Positions 1 through 5,821 of a stretch of DNA of 11,083 nucleotides are shown here, in pieces. Each line of letters starts with the position of its first letter. Positions within the stretch are counted from its first letter, which is position 1. Position numbers and translations under genes: made by a program. Source of the stretch: an uncultured Bacteroidota bacterium (GTDB lineage: Bacteria > Bacteroidota > Bacteroidia > Chitinophagales > Chitinophagaceae); NCBI GenBank assembly GCA_903905685.1, contig CAIVHI010000311.1, positions 1-11,083 of the forward strand, read 5' to 3'. A model generated the notes under the pieces. It made no database searches. It saw only the letters and a program-made list of their open reading frames with translations, and was not told the DNA's origin.

Positions 1-155
1 AGCTCGGCGGTGCTCATGGCACCGGCAAGCGATATGAGCATTTTGCCGCCATCCTGCAAATGGGCTTCGTAGCCTTTGGCAGCATCTACCAACGCGGCAG
101 CATTGAAGTGGCGGTAATGGTGTAGGATGAATTCTGAAATTGGACCCTTATTCAT
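1..155 (-). CDS. Deoxyhypusine synthase family protein, N-terminal part (cut by window edge)
   Basis: The minus strand reads open from an ATG at 155-153 to the window edge, giving 51 codons plus two bases. It begins MNKGPISEFILHHYRHFNAA and continues with ALVDAAKGYE, a GGKM segment near residues 36-39 and LAGAMSTAEL near the edge. That HFNAAALVDAA...GGKM...LAGAMSTAEL pattern is the N-terminus I know from bacterial proteins of the deoxyhypusine synthase family, which use an NAD-bound Rossmann fold to transfer the aminobutyl group of spermidine. In eukaryotes and archaea the acceptor is eIF5A/aIF5A; bacteria lack that protein, so the acceptor is uncertain, and some relatives are suspected polyamine enzymes. 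The catalytic lysine lies outside the window. There is no Shine-Dalgarno sequence, as is usual in Bacteroidota. The gene lies 102 bases downstream of citrate synthase on the same strand, with a hairpin between them. Confidence 0.8.
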   Translation of the reverse strand, partial: MNKGPISEFILHHYRHFNAAALVDAAKGYEAHLQDGGKMLISLAGAMSTAE

Positions 156-200
156 TGTCGTTTATTTTAAATGTATGTTGATGCGCCCACGGTTAAACGG

Positions 201-229
201 GGAAGCAGGCAAAAGTAGTGCCTGCTTCC
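201..229 (-). terminator. Hairpin behind the citrate synthase gene, probable terminator
   Basis: GGAAGCAGGC (201-210) is perfectly complementary to GCCTGCTTCC (220-229). An extra A-T pair at 211/219 gives an 11-base-pair stem and a 7-base loop. It lies about 30 bases past the citrate synthase stop codon on the minus strand. The minus-strand sequence after it (CCGTTTAACC) has only a short T run, so it may be a weak intrinsic terminator, or an mRNA 3'-end stabiliser that lets some transcription run into the next gene. Confidence 0.55.
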
Positions 230-257
230 AATTGATGTTGCCGGGACAGCGAAAAAT

Positions 258-1577
258 TTATGCTACTGCCTCTTCTTTTGCGATGTTCTTCTTAACCCAC
301 TCTGTAGTGATTGATTTCGGGCGTTCGATAGGGAAGCCCAATGCGCGATCCCAGCACAAACTTGCCAACACGCCAAGAGCGCGCGACACGCCGAACATTA
401 CCGTATAGAAATCTTCTTCTACCAAGCCATAATGCTTCAGCAATGCACCGCTGTGCGCGTCCACATTGGGCCATGGGTTTTTGATTTTCCCCGTATTTTC
501 CAAAATCGTTGGAGCAACTTCATAAATGTTCCAAACGGTTTGGATCATCTTGCTTTCAGGGCAATGGCGCTTTGCAAATTCCATTTGTGCAACAAAGCGC
601 GGGTCGGTTTTACGCAGCACCGCATGGCCGTAGCCCGGTACCACTTTACCTTCAAGCAATGTCTTTTTGATGTACTCGGCTATTTGCTCTTTGTTGGGGG
701 CATCGGTATCCAATTCTTTGCACATCTCCTCTATCCAACGAACCACCTCTTGGTTGGCCAACCCGTGGAGTGGGCCAGCCAGACCGGTCATACCGGCTGC
801 AAACGAAAGGTAGGGGTCACTGAGTGCCGAACCTACCAAGTGGGTGGCGTGAGCCGAAACGTTTCCGCCTTCATGGTCGGCATGGATAGTCAAATAAAGA
901 CGCATCAATTCCTTAAAGCCTTCATCTTCAAATCCGAGCATGTGGGCAAAATTGCCAGCCCAATCGAGCATGCCATCGGGTTGAATGTGGTCGCCGTTGC
1001 GATACTTCCTTCTATATATATAGGCTGCAACGCGAGGTAGGCGTGCAATCAATGTCATCGTGTCTTCATATACATAAGACCAGTATTCTTTCTTGCTGAT
1101 GCCGTCGTTGTAGGCCTTTGCAAATTTCGATTCGGTTTGCAAAGCAACAATGGCCGCAGTGAACTGCGTCATGGGGTGGGCCGATATAGGGAATGCCTCA
1201 ATAACCGAAAACACATAATTGGGAACATGAGACCGGCGTGCCCAAACGGCGGAGATATGCTCAACATCGTTTTGTGTAGGCAGATCACCTATCAACATCA
1301 AATGGAACAAACCTTCGGGCAGGGGTTCATTGCCGGTTTCAGCTTTAGGGAGTTTTTCCCGAAGTTCGGGAATGGAATAGCCGCGAAAGCGGATGCCTTC
1401 GTTGGCATCAAGCAATGACGTTTCGGTAACGAGTCCCGTAATGCCGCGCATGCCCTGATACACTTGGGCAAGCAAAACGTCTTCTACTTTACGGTTCCCG
1501 TATTTTTCGATAATCGCTTTGATTTCCTTCCCGTGAACGTCGGACTTCTCTTTAAATAAATCTTTTAGGTAACCCAT
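258..1577 (-). CDS. gltA: Citrate synthase, eukaryotic (mitochondrial-like) type
   Basis: Condenses acetyl-CoA with oxaloacetate to citrate, the entry step of the TCA cycle; cytoplasmic. The predicted protein has 439 residues, close to mitochondrial enzymes. The three catalytic residues are visible: His271 in GPLHGLANQEV, His318 in VVPGYGHAVLRKTDPR, and Asp373 in NPWPNVDAHSGALL; pig enzyme numbering is 274, 320 and 375. The C-terminus with VMFGVSRALGVLA and RALGFPIERPKS also follows the animal mitochondrial enzyme rather than the E. coli-type GltA. The frame could extend to an ATG at 1628, but those 17 extra residues look non-coding and would place the start upstream of the -7 promoter element at 1615-1622. 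I therefore take the ATG at 1577, giving MGYLKDLFKEKSD. It is a single-gene unit between a divergent promoter region and a 3' hairpin. Family assignment is near certain. Confidence 0.97.
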   Translation of the reverse strand: MGYLKDLFKEKSDVHGKEIKAIIEKYGNRKVEDVLLAQVYQGMRGITGLVTETSLLDANEGIRFRGYSIPELREKLPKAETGNEPLPEGLFHLMLIGDLPTQNDVEHISAVWARRSHVPNYVFSVIEAFPISAHPMTQFTAAIVALQTESKFAKAYNDGISKKEYWSYVYEDTMTLIARLPRVAAYIYRRKYRNGDHIQPDGMLDWAGNFAHMLGFEDEGFKELMRLYLTIHADHEGGNVSAHATHLVGSALSDPYLSFAAGMTGLAGPLHGLANQEVVRWIEEMCKELDTDAPNKEQIAEYIKKTLLEGKVVPGYGHAVLRKTDPRFVAQMEFAKRHCPESKMIQTVWNIYEVAPTILENTGKIKNPWPNVDAHSGALLKHYGLVEEDFYTVMFGVSRALGVLASLCWDRALGFPIERPKSITTEWVKKNIAKEEAVA

Positions 1578-1614
1578 AAATATGCTGGTTTGGCAGTTTA
1601 GATTGTCTTGATGA

Positions 1615-1622
1615 CAAAGGTA
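1615..1622 (-). promoter_or_regulatory. Bacteroidota -7 promoter element for citrate synthase
   Basis: The minus strand reads TACCTTTG, an exact match to the Bacteroidota primary sigma factor -7 element TAnnTTTG. Transcription would start near 1608, leaving a leader of about 30 bases before the ATG at 1577. No clear -33 TTG is seen at the usual distance. The call rests on the -7 match and its position. Confidence 0.55.
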
Positions 1623-1697
1623 ATGCAAGAAACGGTTTGTTGTATAAGGTAATAGTTAATTCATGCCTAATATATCTTGTTGTTCATAACTTGTGTA

Positions 1698-1705
1698 TAC
1701 CTTTA
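1698..1705 (+). promoter_or_regulatory. Possible promoter for the pglCDE-like operon
   Basis: TACCTTTA differs from the TAnnTTTG consensus only at the last base. A TTG at 1677-1679 lies 18 bases upstream, a fitting -33 element. If it is used, the operon has a leader of about 150 bases, which is long, and I see no structured element in it. A promoter closer to 1861 is not excluded. Confidence 0.35.
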
Positions 1706-1860
1706 CTTCGAGGGGGCCGAATTAAGGCTTGTTTAAGCCAGAAAATGGCCTTTGGCTGAGCTCGAAACCCGACGCGAGAGGCTAAAGTTGCCGGATTTAA
1801 CCTTGGAACTGCGGTATAATTACCGATTAGTACTTAAATTGCAGCACCTGAAAAGAAAAA

Positions 1861-2511
1861 ATGGCCGCAACACGAAGAAAATCAGTCTATATCGATTTTT
1901 TCAAACCCTTCTTCGATTTTATCATTGCACTGGTAATGTTTTCAATTGCTTCTCCCATTTTCTGCCTACTTGTCATCCTACTGGCAATTGCCAATAGCGG
2001 CAAGCCGTTTTTTTTCCAGCCACGGCCCGGAAAGGACGAGCGGATTTTCAAGCTCATCAAGTTCAAGACCATGACCGACGCAAAAGATGCGGCGGGCAAC
2101 TTGCTTCCCGATGCCGCGAGGCTCACAAGGATAGGTAATTTCGTGCGGCGTTCGTCGTTGGACGAATTGCCGCAGTTGCTAAACGTACTTTTAGGCCAAA
2201 TGAGCCTCGTTGGTCCCAGACCTTTGTTGGTGGAGTATTTGCCGCTTTACAGTGAGGAGCAGCGCAAGCGCCACTTCGTGAAACCGGGCATTACGGGCTG
2301 GGCGCAAATAAATGGGAGGAACACGTTGAGTTGGGAAAAGAAATTTGAATACGACGTGTACTACGTGGAGCATGCAAGTGTGGTTCTGGACTTCAAAATC
2401 CTGTTACTGACCCTTAAAAAGGTCGTGAAATCCGATGGTATCAACTCGGCAACTTCTGCTACAATGGAGAAATTTACGGGCAACTTAAACAAGAAAAACG
2501 GCAATTCATGA
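1861..2511 (+). CDS. pglC: PglC-like monotopic phosphoglycosyl transferase (bacterial sugar transferase)
   Basis: Likely transfers a phospho-sugar (by homology phospho-N,N'-diacetylbacillosamine) from UDP to undecaprenyl phosphate at the inner membrane, the first membrane step of glycan assembly. It has 216 residues, a minimal catalytic domain like Campylobacter PglC (about 200). Residues 15-45 form the hydrophobic re-entrant helix. The PRPGKDERIFKLIKFKTM block follows at 54-71. The catalytic Asp-Glu pair is Asp101-Glu102 in SSLDELPQL. VGPRPLLVEYLPLY (117-130) and PGITGWAQINGRN (142-154) complete the family signature. The tail, with KKFEYDVYYV and EKFTGN, also matches PglC from memory, which favours diNAcBac over other sugars. 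The ATG at 1861 follows an A-rich stretch with no Shine-Dalgarno. It is the first gene of a three-gene operon; its stop overlaps the next start by 4 bases. Substrate is inferred, not proven. Confidence 0.88.
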   Translation: MAATRRKSVYIDFFKPFFDFIIALVMFSIASPIFCLLVILLAIANSGKPFFFQPRPGKDERIFKLIKFKTMTDAKDAAGNLLPDAARLTRIGNFVRRSSLDELPQLLNVLLGQMSLVGPRPLLVEYLPLYSEEQRKRHFVKPGITGWAQINGRNTLSWEKKFEYDVYYVEHASVVLDFKILLLTLKKVVKSDGINSATSATMEKFTGNLNKKNGNS

Positions 2512-3125
2512 TTCTATATGGGGCAAGTGGCCATGGAAAGGTGATCCTCGATATCCTCGAGAATATGGGCGGAGAGGACATTGAGGTATGGGACGACCGG
2601 CCCGGTATGGATTTCTGCGGTTATCCCCTGTCATTGCCCCATCTCGACCGAATGGGTGACGGACAAAAGGTGATTATTTCGATTGGTGTGAATAAAATCC
2701 GCAAAAAAGTAGTTGACAAACTTAATAATTCAACTACTTTTGGCAATGCTATCCATCCAAGGGCTATCGTATCGACGCGGTCGCGACTTGATGTTGGAAC
2801 GGTTGTTATGGGAGGAGCCGTGATTAATCCGGATGTAATAATTGGGAAGCACTGTATCATAAATACATGTGCCTCTATTGACCATGATTGCAAGCTTGAG
2901 GATTTTGTCCATGTGTCTCCTAATGCTACATTGAGCGGCAACGTTTCGGTTGGCGAGGGTACACACATCGGTTCAGGTGCTGCAATCATTCAAGGCATTA
3001 AAATCGGTAAATGGTGTTCTGTGGGTGCAGGCGCCGTCGTTATTAGGGATATTCCGGATTTCGCGACCGCGGTGGGTAATCCGTCCCGGATTATTAAGTT
3101 AAAACAGCATTTTGATGAAGTCTAA
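2508..3125 (+). CDS. pglD: PglD-like sugar O/N-acetyltransferase (left-handed beta-helix)
   Basis: Probably acetylates the 4-amino group of UDP-4-amino-4,6-dideoxy-GlcNAc with acetyl-CoA, giving UDP-N,N'-diacetylbacillosamine. The 205-residue protein has the two parts of the family. An N-terminal sugar-nucleotide domain begins ILYGASGHGKVILD (2-15). A hexapeptide-repeat left-handed beta-helix follows from about residue 90 to 190, seen as repeating [VI]-G-x-x-[CV]-x-[IV] turns. The likely catalytic base is His126 in ASIDHDCKL, one residue from His125 of Campylobacter PglD. AVGNPSRII near the C-terminus is the usual acetyltransferase cap. The start codon lies in an ATGA overlap with the upstream stop, so translation is probably coupled, and the 3' end overlaps the aminotransferase gene. 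The neighbouring PglC and PglE homologues strengthen the assignment; alone it could be any NeuD/PglD acyltransferase. Confidence 0.87.
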   Translation: MILYGASGHGKVILDILENMGGEDIEVWDDRPGMDFCGYPLSLPHLDRMGDGQKVIISIGVNKIRKKVVDKLNNSTTFGNAIHPRAIVSTRSRLDVGTVVMGGAVINPDVIIGKHCIINTCASIDHDCKLEDFVHVSPNATLSGNVSVGEGTHIGSGAAIIQGIKIGKWCSVGAGAVVIRDIPDFATAVGNPSRIIKLKQHFDEV

Positions 3126-4248
3126 GATATGGTTGTCGCCTCCCCACATGGGTGGCACCGAAGACAAGTTTGTTCGCGAAGCATTTGAAACCAATTGGAT
3201 TGCTCCTCTTGGTCCGAATGTGAATGGATTTGAAAACGACATTGCGGAGTATTTGGGTCATGGCACCCATGCTGCCGTCCTCATTTCGGGAACGGCCGCC
3301 ATCCACCTGGGCCTCATCCTTTTAGGGGTTGGCGATGGCGATGAAGTGATGTGTCAGTCTATGACTTTTTCGGCCTCGGCAAACGCCATTCGGTATGTGA
3401 ACGCTGTTCCGGTTTTCGTTGATTCCGAGACGGATACGTGGAATATGTGTCCCATTTTGCTGGAAGAGGCCATCAATTCCCGGCTTGCAGCCGGCAAGAA
3501 GCCAAAGGCCATTTTGCCGGTGCATCTTTATGGTATGCCGGCAAAAATTGAGGAAATCGTAGCCATTGGCACCAAATACGGCATCCCGGTTATTGAAGAC
3601 GCTGCCGAAAGCTTGGGCTCAACCGTCAACGGTAGGTCATGTGGCACCTTCGGCAAGTTCGGAGTCCTATCTTTCAATGGCAATAAAATCATCACTACTT
3701 CCGGTGGCGGAGCATTGGTTTCCCAGGATGTGGAAATGGTCAACAAGGCGCGCTTCCTTGCATCTCAAGCCCGCGATGAAGCTCCGCATTATCAGCACTC
3801 CCAAGTTGGCTACAATTACCGGCTTAGTAACCTTTGTGCAGGGGTAGGTAGGGGACAGATGGAGGTTTTGCCGCTAAGGTTGGAAGCCCGCAGAGCAAAT
3901 TTCGATTTCTACGTTGCCCATTTGGGGACGCTTCCGGGAATCACCTTCCTTCATGAGCCTCAAGGTTACTTGAGCAATCGTTGGTTGACCACAATGATGG
4001 TTAATCCGGAAATAGCGGGTTGCAATCGGGAAACGTTGAGGTTGGCATTTGAAAAGGAAAACATCGAATCGCGTCCGGTATGGAAACCCATGCACCGTCA
4101 ACCCGTTTTCGAGTCCTTCCCGGCCTATACAAACGGGGTTTCAGACAAGCTTTTTCAAGATGGGCTATGCCTGCCGTCAGGGTCGAGCCTATCCAAGATT
4201 GATTTGGAGAGGATTTGCAACGTCGTGTTTGAGGTGATGGGCAAATAG
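3115..4248 (+). CDS. pglE: PglE-like PLP-dependent sugar aminotransferase (DegT/DnrJ/EryC1/StrS family)
   Basis: Likely aminates UDP-4-keto-6-deoxy-GlcNAc at C4, using glutamate and PLP, to make the PglD substrate. It has 377 residues from the ATG at 3115; a TTG codon directly before it could also be read as a start but is less likely. The PLP lysine is Lys191 in SFNGNKIITTSGGG, a stretch characteristic of PglE. Asp162 and Glu165 in VIEDAAES should contact the cofactor ring. The N-terminus carries WLSPPHMGGTE and TNWIAPLGPNVNGFE, typical of this subgroup. The start overlaps the end of the acetyltransferase gene by 11 bases, showing a tightly packed operon. In pathway order this enzyme acts before PglD and PglC. 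The 4,6-dehydratase that would make its substrate is not within the window. Fold is certain; exact substrate is inferred. Confidence 0.88.
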   Translation: MKSKIWLSPPHMGGTEDKFVREAFETNWIAPLGPNVNGFENDIAEYLGHGTHAAVLISGTAAIHLGLILLGVGDGDEVMCQSMTFSASANAIRYVNAVPVFVDSETDTWNMCPILLEEAINSRLAAGKKPKAILPVHLYGMPAKIEEIVAIGTKYGIPVIEDAAESLGSTVNGRSCGTFGKFGVLSFNGNKIITTSGGGALVSQDVEMVNKARFLASQARDEAPHYQHSQVGYNYRLSNLCAGVGRGQMEVLPLRLEARRANFDFYVAHLGTLPGITFLHEPQGYLSNRWLTTMMVNPEIAGCNRETLRLAFEKENIESRPVWKPMHRQPVFESFPAYTNGVSDKLFQDGLCLPSGSSLSKIDLERICNVVFEVMGK

Positions 4249-4257
4249 TTGAATTCC

Positions 4258-4277
4258 AATCCGTTAAAAGACGGATT
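4258..4277. terminator. Short hairpin between two convergent genes
   Basis: AATCCGT (4258-4264) pairs with ACGGATT (4271-4277) around the 6-base loop TAAAAG. It sits just after the aminotransferase stop and contains the stop codon of the convergent Gre-like gene. Neither side has a proper T tract (plus strand continues CTATTTCG), so this could at best be a weak bidirectional terminator. Confidence 0.35.
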
Positions 4278-4713
4278 CTATTTCGAAATTCCTTCCGTTC
4301 ATGACGAAGGTCTCACCTGATTTCTTGCCATTGAGTTTTTCGCCCGCAGGAGATGATGGGGATACGGCAAAATAGGTGGTACCGTCAACCTTCAATTGGC
4401 CTGCGCCAATAGATATGAAGTAGTAGCCGAAGTTTGTTTTCACCAAAGACCCGAGTTGGGCCGTGTTGAATTTTTGGGTCGGGTTAATCCTGTCCAACAG
4501 TTCTTTTTGCTTCGACAATTCATTCATCCGGGTCACATTGAGTTCAATTTCCTGCTGGTGGATTCCTGTTCCCGACTCAAATTTGTCTCCCGCGCTATCG
4601 TTGGTCTCATCGTTTGCAGCTTCTACGGCTTCATCGATGAGCTTCTTGATTTCAGCCGCTTTAGTCGAGATATGGGAGAGGCAAAGACTATATAATTGTT
4701 CTTTTATTTTCAT
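4264..4713 (-). CDS. GreA/GreB-like protein with coiled coil and FKBP-like C-terminal domain
   Basis: A 149-residue protein with the two-part shape of transcript-cleavage factors. Residues 1 to about 75 are charged and helical, consistent with an antiparallel coiled coil whose tip holds the acidic stretch NDETNDSAGDKFES (34-47). Residues 85-149 resemble the GreA/GreB C-terminal domain, including SPAGEKLNGKKSGETF (121-136), the counterpart of the GreA SPIGRALIGK...GD signature. I recall close Bacteroidota relatives often carrying the label '3-oxoacyl-ACP synthase'; nothing here supports that enzyme. The tip lacks the exact GreA arrangement, so it may bind the RNA polymerase secondary channel without stimulating cleavage, or do something else. 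It is a single gene, convergent with the aminotransferase (15 bases apart), with its own -7 element at 4755-4762. Fold likely, function unproven. Confidence 0.78.
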   Translation of the reverse strand: MKIKEQLYSLCLSHISTKAAEIKKLIDEAVEAANDETNDSAGDKFESGTGIHQQEIELNVTRMNELSKQKELLDRINPTQKFNTAQLGSLVKTNFGYYFISIGAGQLKVDGTTYFAVSPSSPAGEKLNGKKSGETFVMNGRNFEIESVF

Positions 4714-4754
4714 ACTTGCTGGCGTCCGATTACGGCATTTTTTAAAAAAGTGGG

Positions 4755-4762
4755 CAAAATTA
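4755..4762 (-). promoter_or_regulatory. Bacteroidota -7 promoter element for the Gre-like gene
   Basis: The minus strand reads TAATTTTG, an exact TAnnTTTG match, giving a leader of about 35 bases before the ATG at 4713. The leader contains the self-complementary run TTTTTTAAAAAA. No TTG is seen at the preferred -33 distance. Confidence 0.5.
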
Positions 4763-4858
4763 AGCTAATTAGTCCAATTCATGTTTCCTACAGTAGACGT
4801 ATCCACTAAAAATGTGCGCTTTTTCTTCATAAGGGTCTCCGGTTTACGTCTAAAACAG

Positions 4859-4866
4859 TAGCTTTG
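4859..4866 (+). promoter_or_regulatory. Bacteroidota -7 promoter element for the DUF4476 gene
   Basis: TAGCTTTG, followed by C, matches TAnnTTTG exactly. Transcription would start near 4873, leaving a leader of about 20 bases before the ATG codons at 4891/4894. No good -33 TTG is visible. It is divergent from the element at 4755-4762. Confidence 0.55.
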
Positions 4867-4890
4867 CAACCTCAAATTTGCTAAAGCAGT

Positions 4891-5790
4891 ATGATGAAGA
4901 ATATATTTTTACTTGTTTGCTTGATAGTTGTGGGCTTTTCGGGCCGCGCCCAATACGATGGTCAACGCCGTAACGAAAGGGAACGGGAATGGGCTGATGA
5001 CGAGAAAAACGTGCTGTCTGTTTTTTCGGAAGCGGGAGACCAATTTTTCCTGATATTGAATGGTGTAAACCAAAATTCCACACCTCGCTCTTTCGTAAGG
5101 GTTGAGGGCTTGCCGAAATCTGAAAACGACATTCAAATCTTGTTTACAGATGGTCGTACCGCCGATATCCGGAAGCACGTTACCGTAATGAACCCGGTGG
5201 ACCGCAAGCCTGTGAATCTTTCAATGAAGATTGTTAGGATGCCCGATGGCGATGCGCGATTGAAGTTCAACATGTGCGTGCCGCGAGAATTTGGCTACCG
5301 CCCACGTCAAGGAGAATTTGTAATGAACTATGGCATGGAAGGTCAACAAAATGGTGGGGGTCAATATCAATCGCAAGGTGGCCAATACCAACAACAGGGT
5401 GGGGGATACGATGATGGCGGACAGTACAAACAAACCGTTACTGTAACACAAACCACGGTTGCCACGCCTCCGCCACCTCCGCCTCCGCCACCTGCACCTA
5501 CTGCCATGGATCCCCAAACTTTCCAAGCGGCCAAGCAGACCATAGCCGGAGCGTCCTTCGACGATACCAAAATGTCTACCGCCAGAACCATTGCATCTTC
5601 CAACTATTTCACGACCGACCAAGTCATTGAGCTCTGTAACCTATTTTCCTTTGATGACAGCAAACTCAATTTCGCGAAGTTCGCTTACAACCGGACGGTA
5701 GACAATAACATGTATTTCCGTGTGAACGACGTGTTTAGTTTCGATGCAAGTAAGAAGGCATTGAACGATTTTGTGGCGGGAAAGCACTAA
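4891..5790 (+). CDS. Secreted DUF4476 protein with Gln/Gly-rich and polyproline linker
   Basis: Function unknown; probably exported to the periplasm or cell surface. Translation may begin at the ATG at 4891 or the adjacent one at 4894. Residues 1-20 form a signal peptide (MMKNIFLLVCLIVVGFSGRA) with likely cleavage before Gln21. Residues about 35-145 form a beta-rich N-terminal domain. A low-complexity linker follows: Gly/Gln/Tyr-rich at 150-180, then TVTVTQTTV and nine consecutive prolines at 193-201. The C-terminal part, about 206-296, resembles DUF4476, a helical domain common in Bacteroidota secreted proteins. It contains three copies of SFD-x-[ST]-K (222-227, 253-258, 283-288) spaced 31 and 30 residues, suggesting three helical repeats. 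It has its own -7 promoter element. No enzymatic motif is seen. The domain name is from memory; the repeats and linker are direct observations. Confidence 0.85.
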   Translation: MMKNIFLLVCLIVVGFSGRAQYDGQRRNEREREWADDEKNVLSVFSEAGDQFFLILNGVNQNSTPRSFVRVEGLPKSENDIQILFTDGRTADIRKHVTVMNPVDRKPVNLSMKIVRMPDGDARLKFNMCVPREFGYRPRQGEFVMNYGMEGQQNGGGQYQSQGGQYQQQGGGYDDGGQYKQTVTVTQTTVATPPPPPPPPPAPTAMDPQTFQAAKQTIAGASFDDTKMSTARTIASSNYFTTDQVIELCNLFSFDDSKLNFAKFAYNRTVDNNMYFRVNDVFSFDASKKALNDFVAGKH

Positions 5791-5804
5791 CCGGCCTAAC
5801 TTTG
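5770..5804 (+). promoter_or_regulatory. Promoter for murF-alr, overlapping the end of the DUF4476 gene
   Basis: A -33 element TTTG (5770-5773) and a -7 element TAACTTTG (5797-5804) are 23 bases apart, at the upper end of the Bacteroidota spacing. Transcription would start near 5811, only about 10 bases before the proposed GTG start at 5822. This supports the GTG over a TTG at 5771 that lies upstream of the -7 element. Confidence 0.5.
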
Positions 5805-5821
5805 CCCCCAATATCTTTGTA

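Noticed and set aside
168..175. Minus-strand TACATTTA as a promoter for the deoxyhypusine synthase family gene
   Set aside because: It has a mismatch at the last base, would leave a leader of about 5 bases and has no -33 element; transcription could also come from citrate synthase read-through.
432..1040. Long open frame of 202 codons on the plus strand
   Set aside because: It lies wholly antisense to the citrate synthase gene, whose catalytic motifs are unmistakable; the translation resembles no family.
1578..1628. 17-residue N-terminal extension of citrate synthase from an ATG at 1628
   Set aside because: The peptide looks like non-coding sequence, and it spans the TACCTTTG promoter element; the start at 1577 gives a normal family N-terminus.
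1752..1997. 81-codon frame upstream of and overlapping the pglC-like gene
   Set aside because: It runs into the pglC-like gene in another frame and matches nothing; no sign of a separate small protein.
5771..5821. TTG at 5771 as the start of murF-alr, giving 844 residues
   Set aside because: It lies inside the DUF4476 gene and upstream of the -7 promoter element, and the extra 17 residues do not look like MurF.
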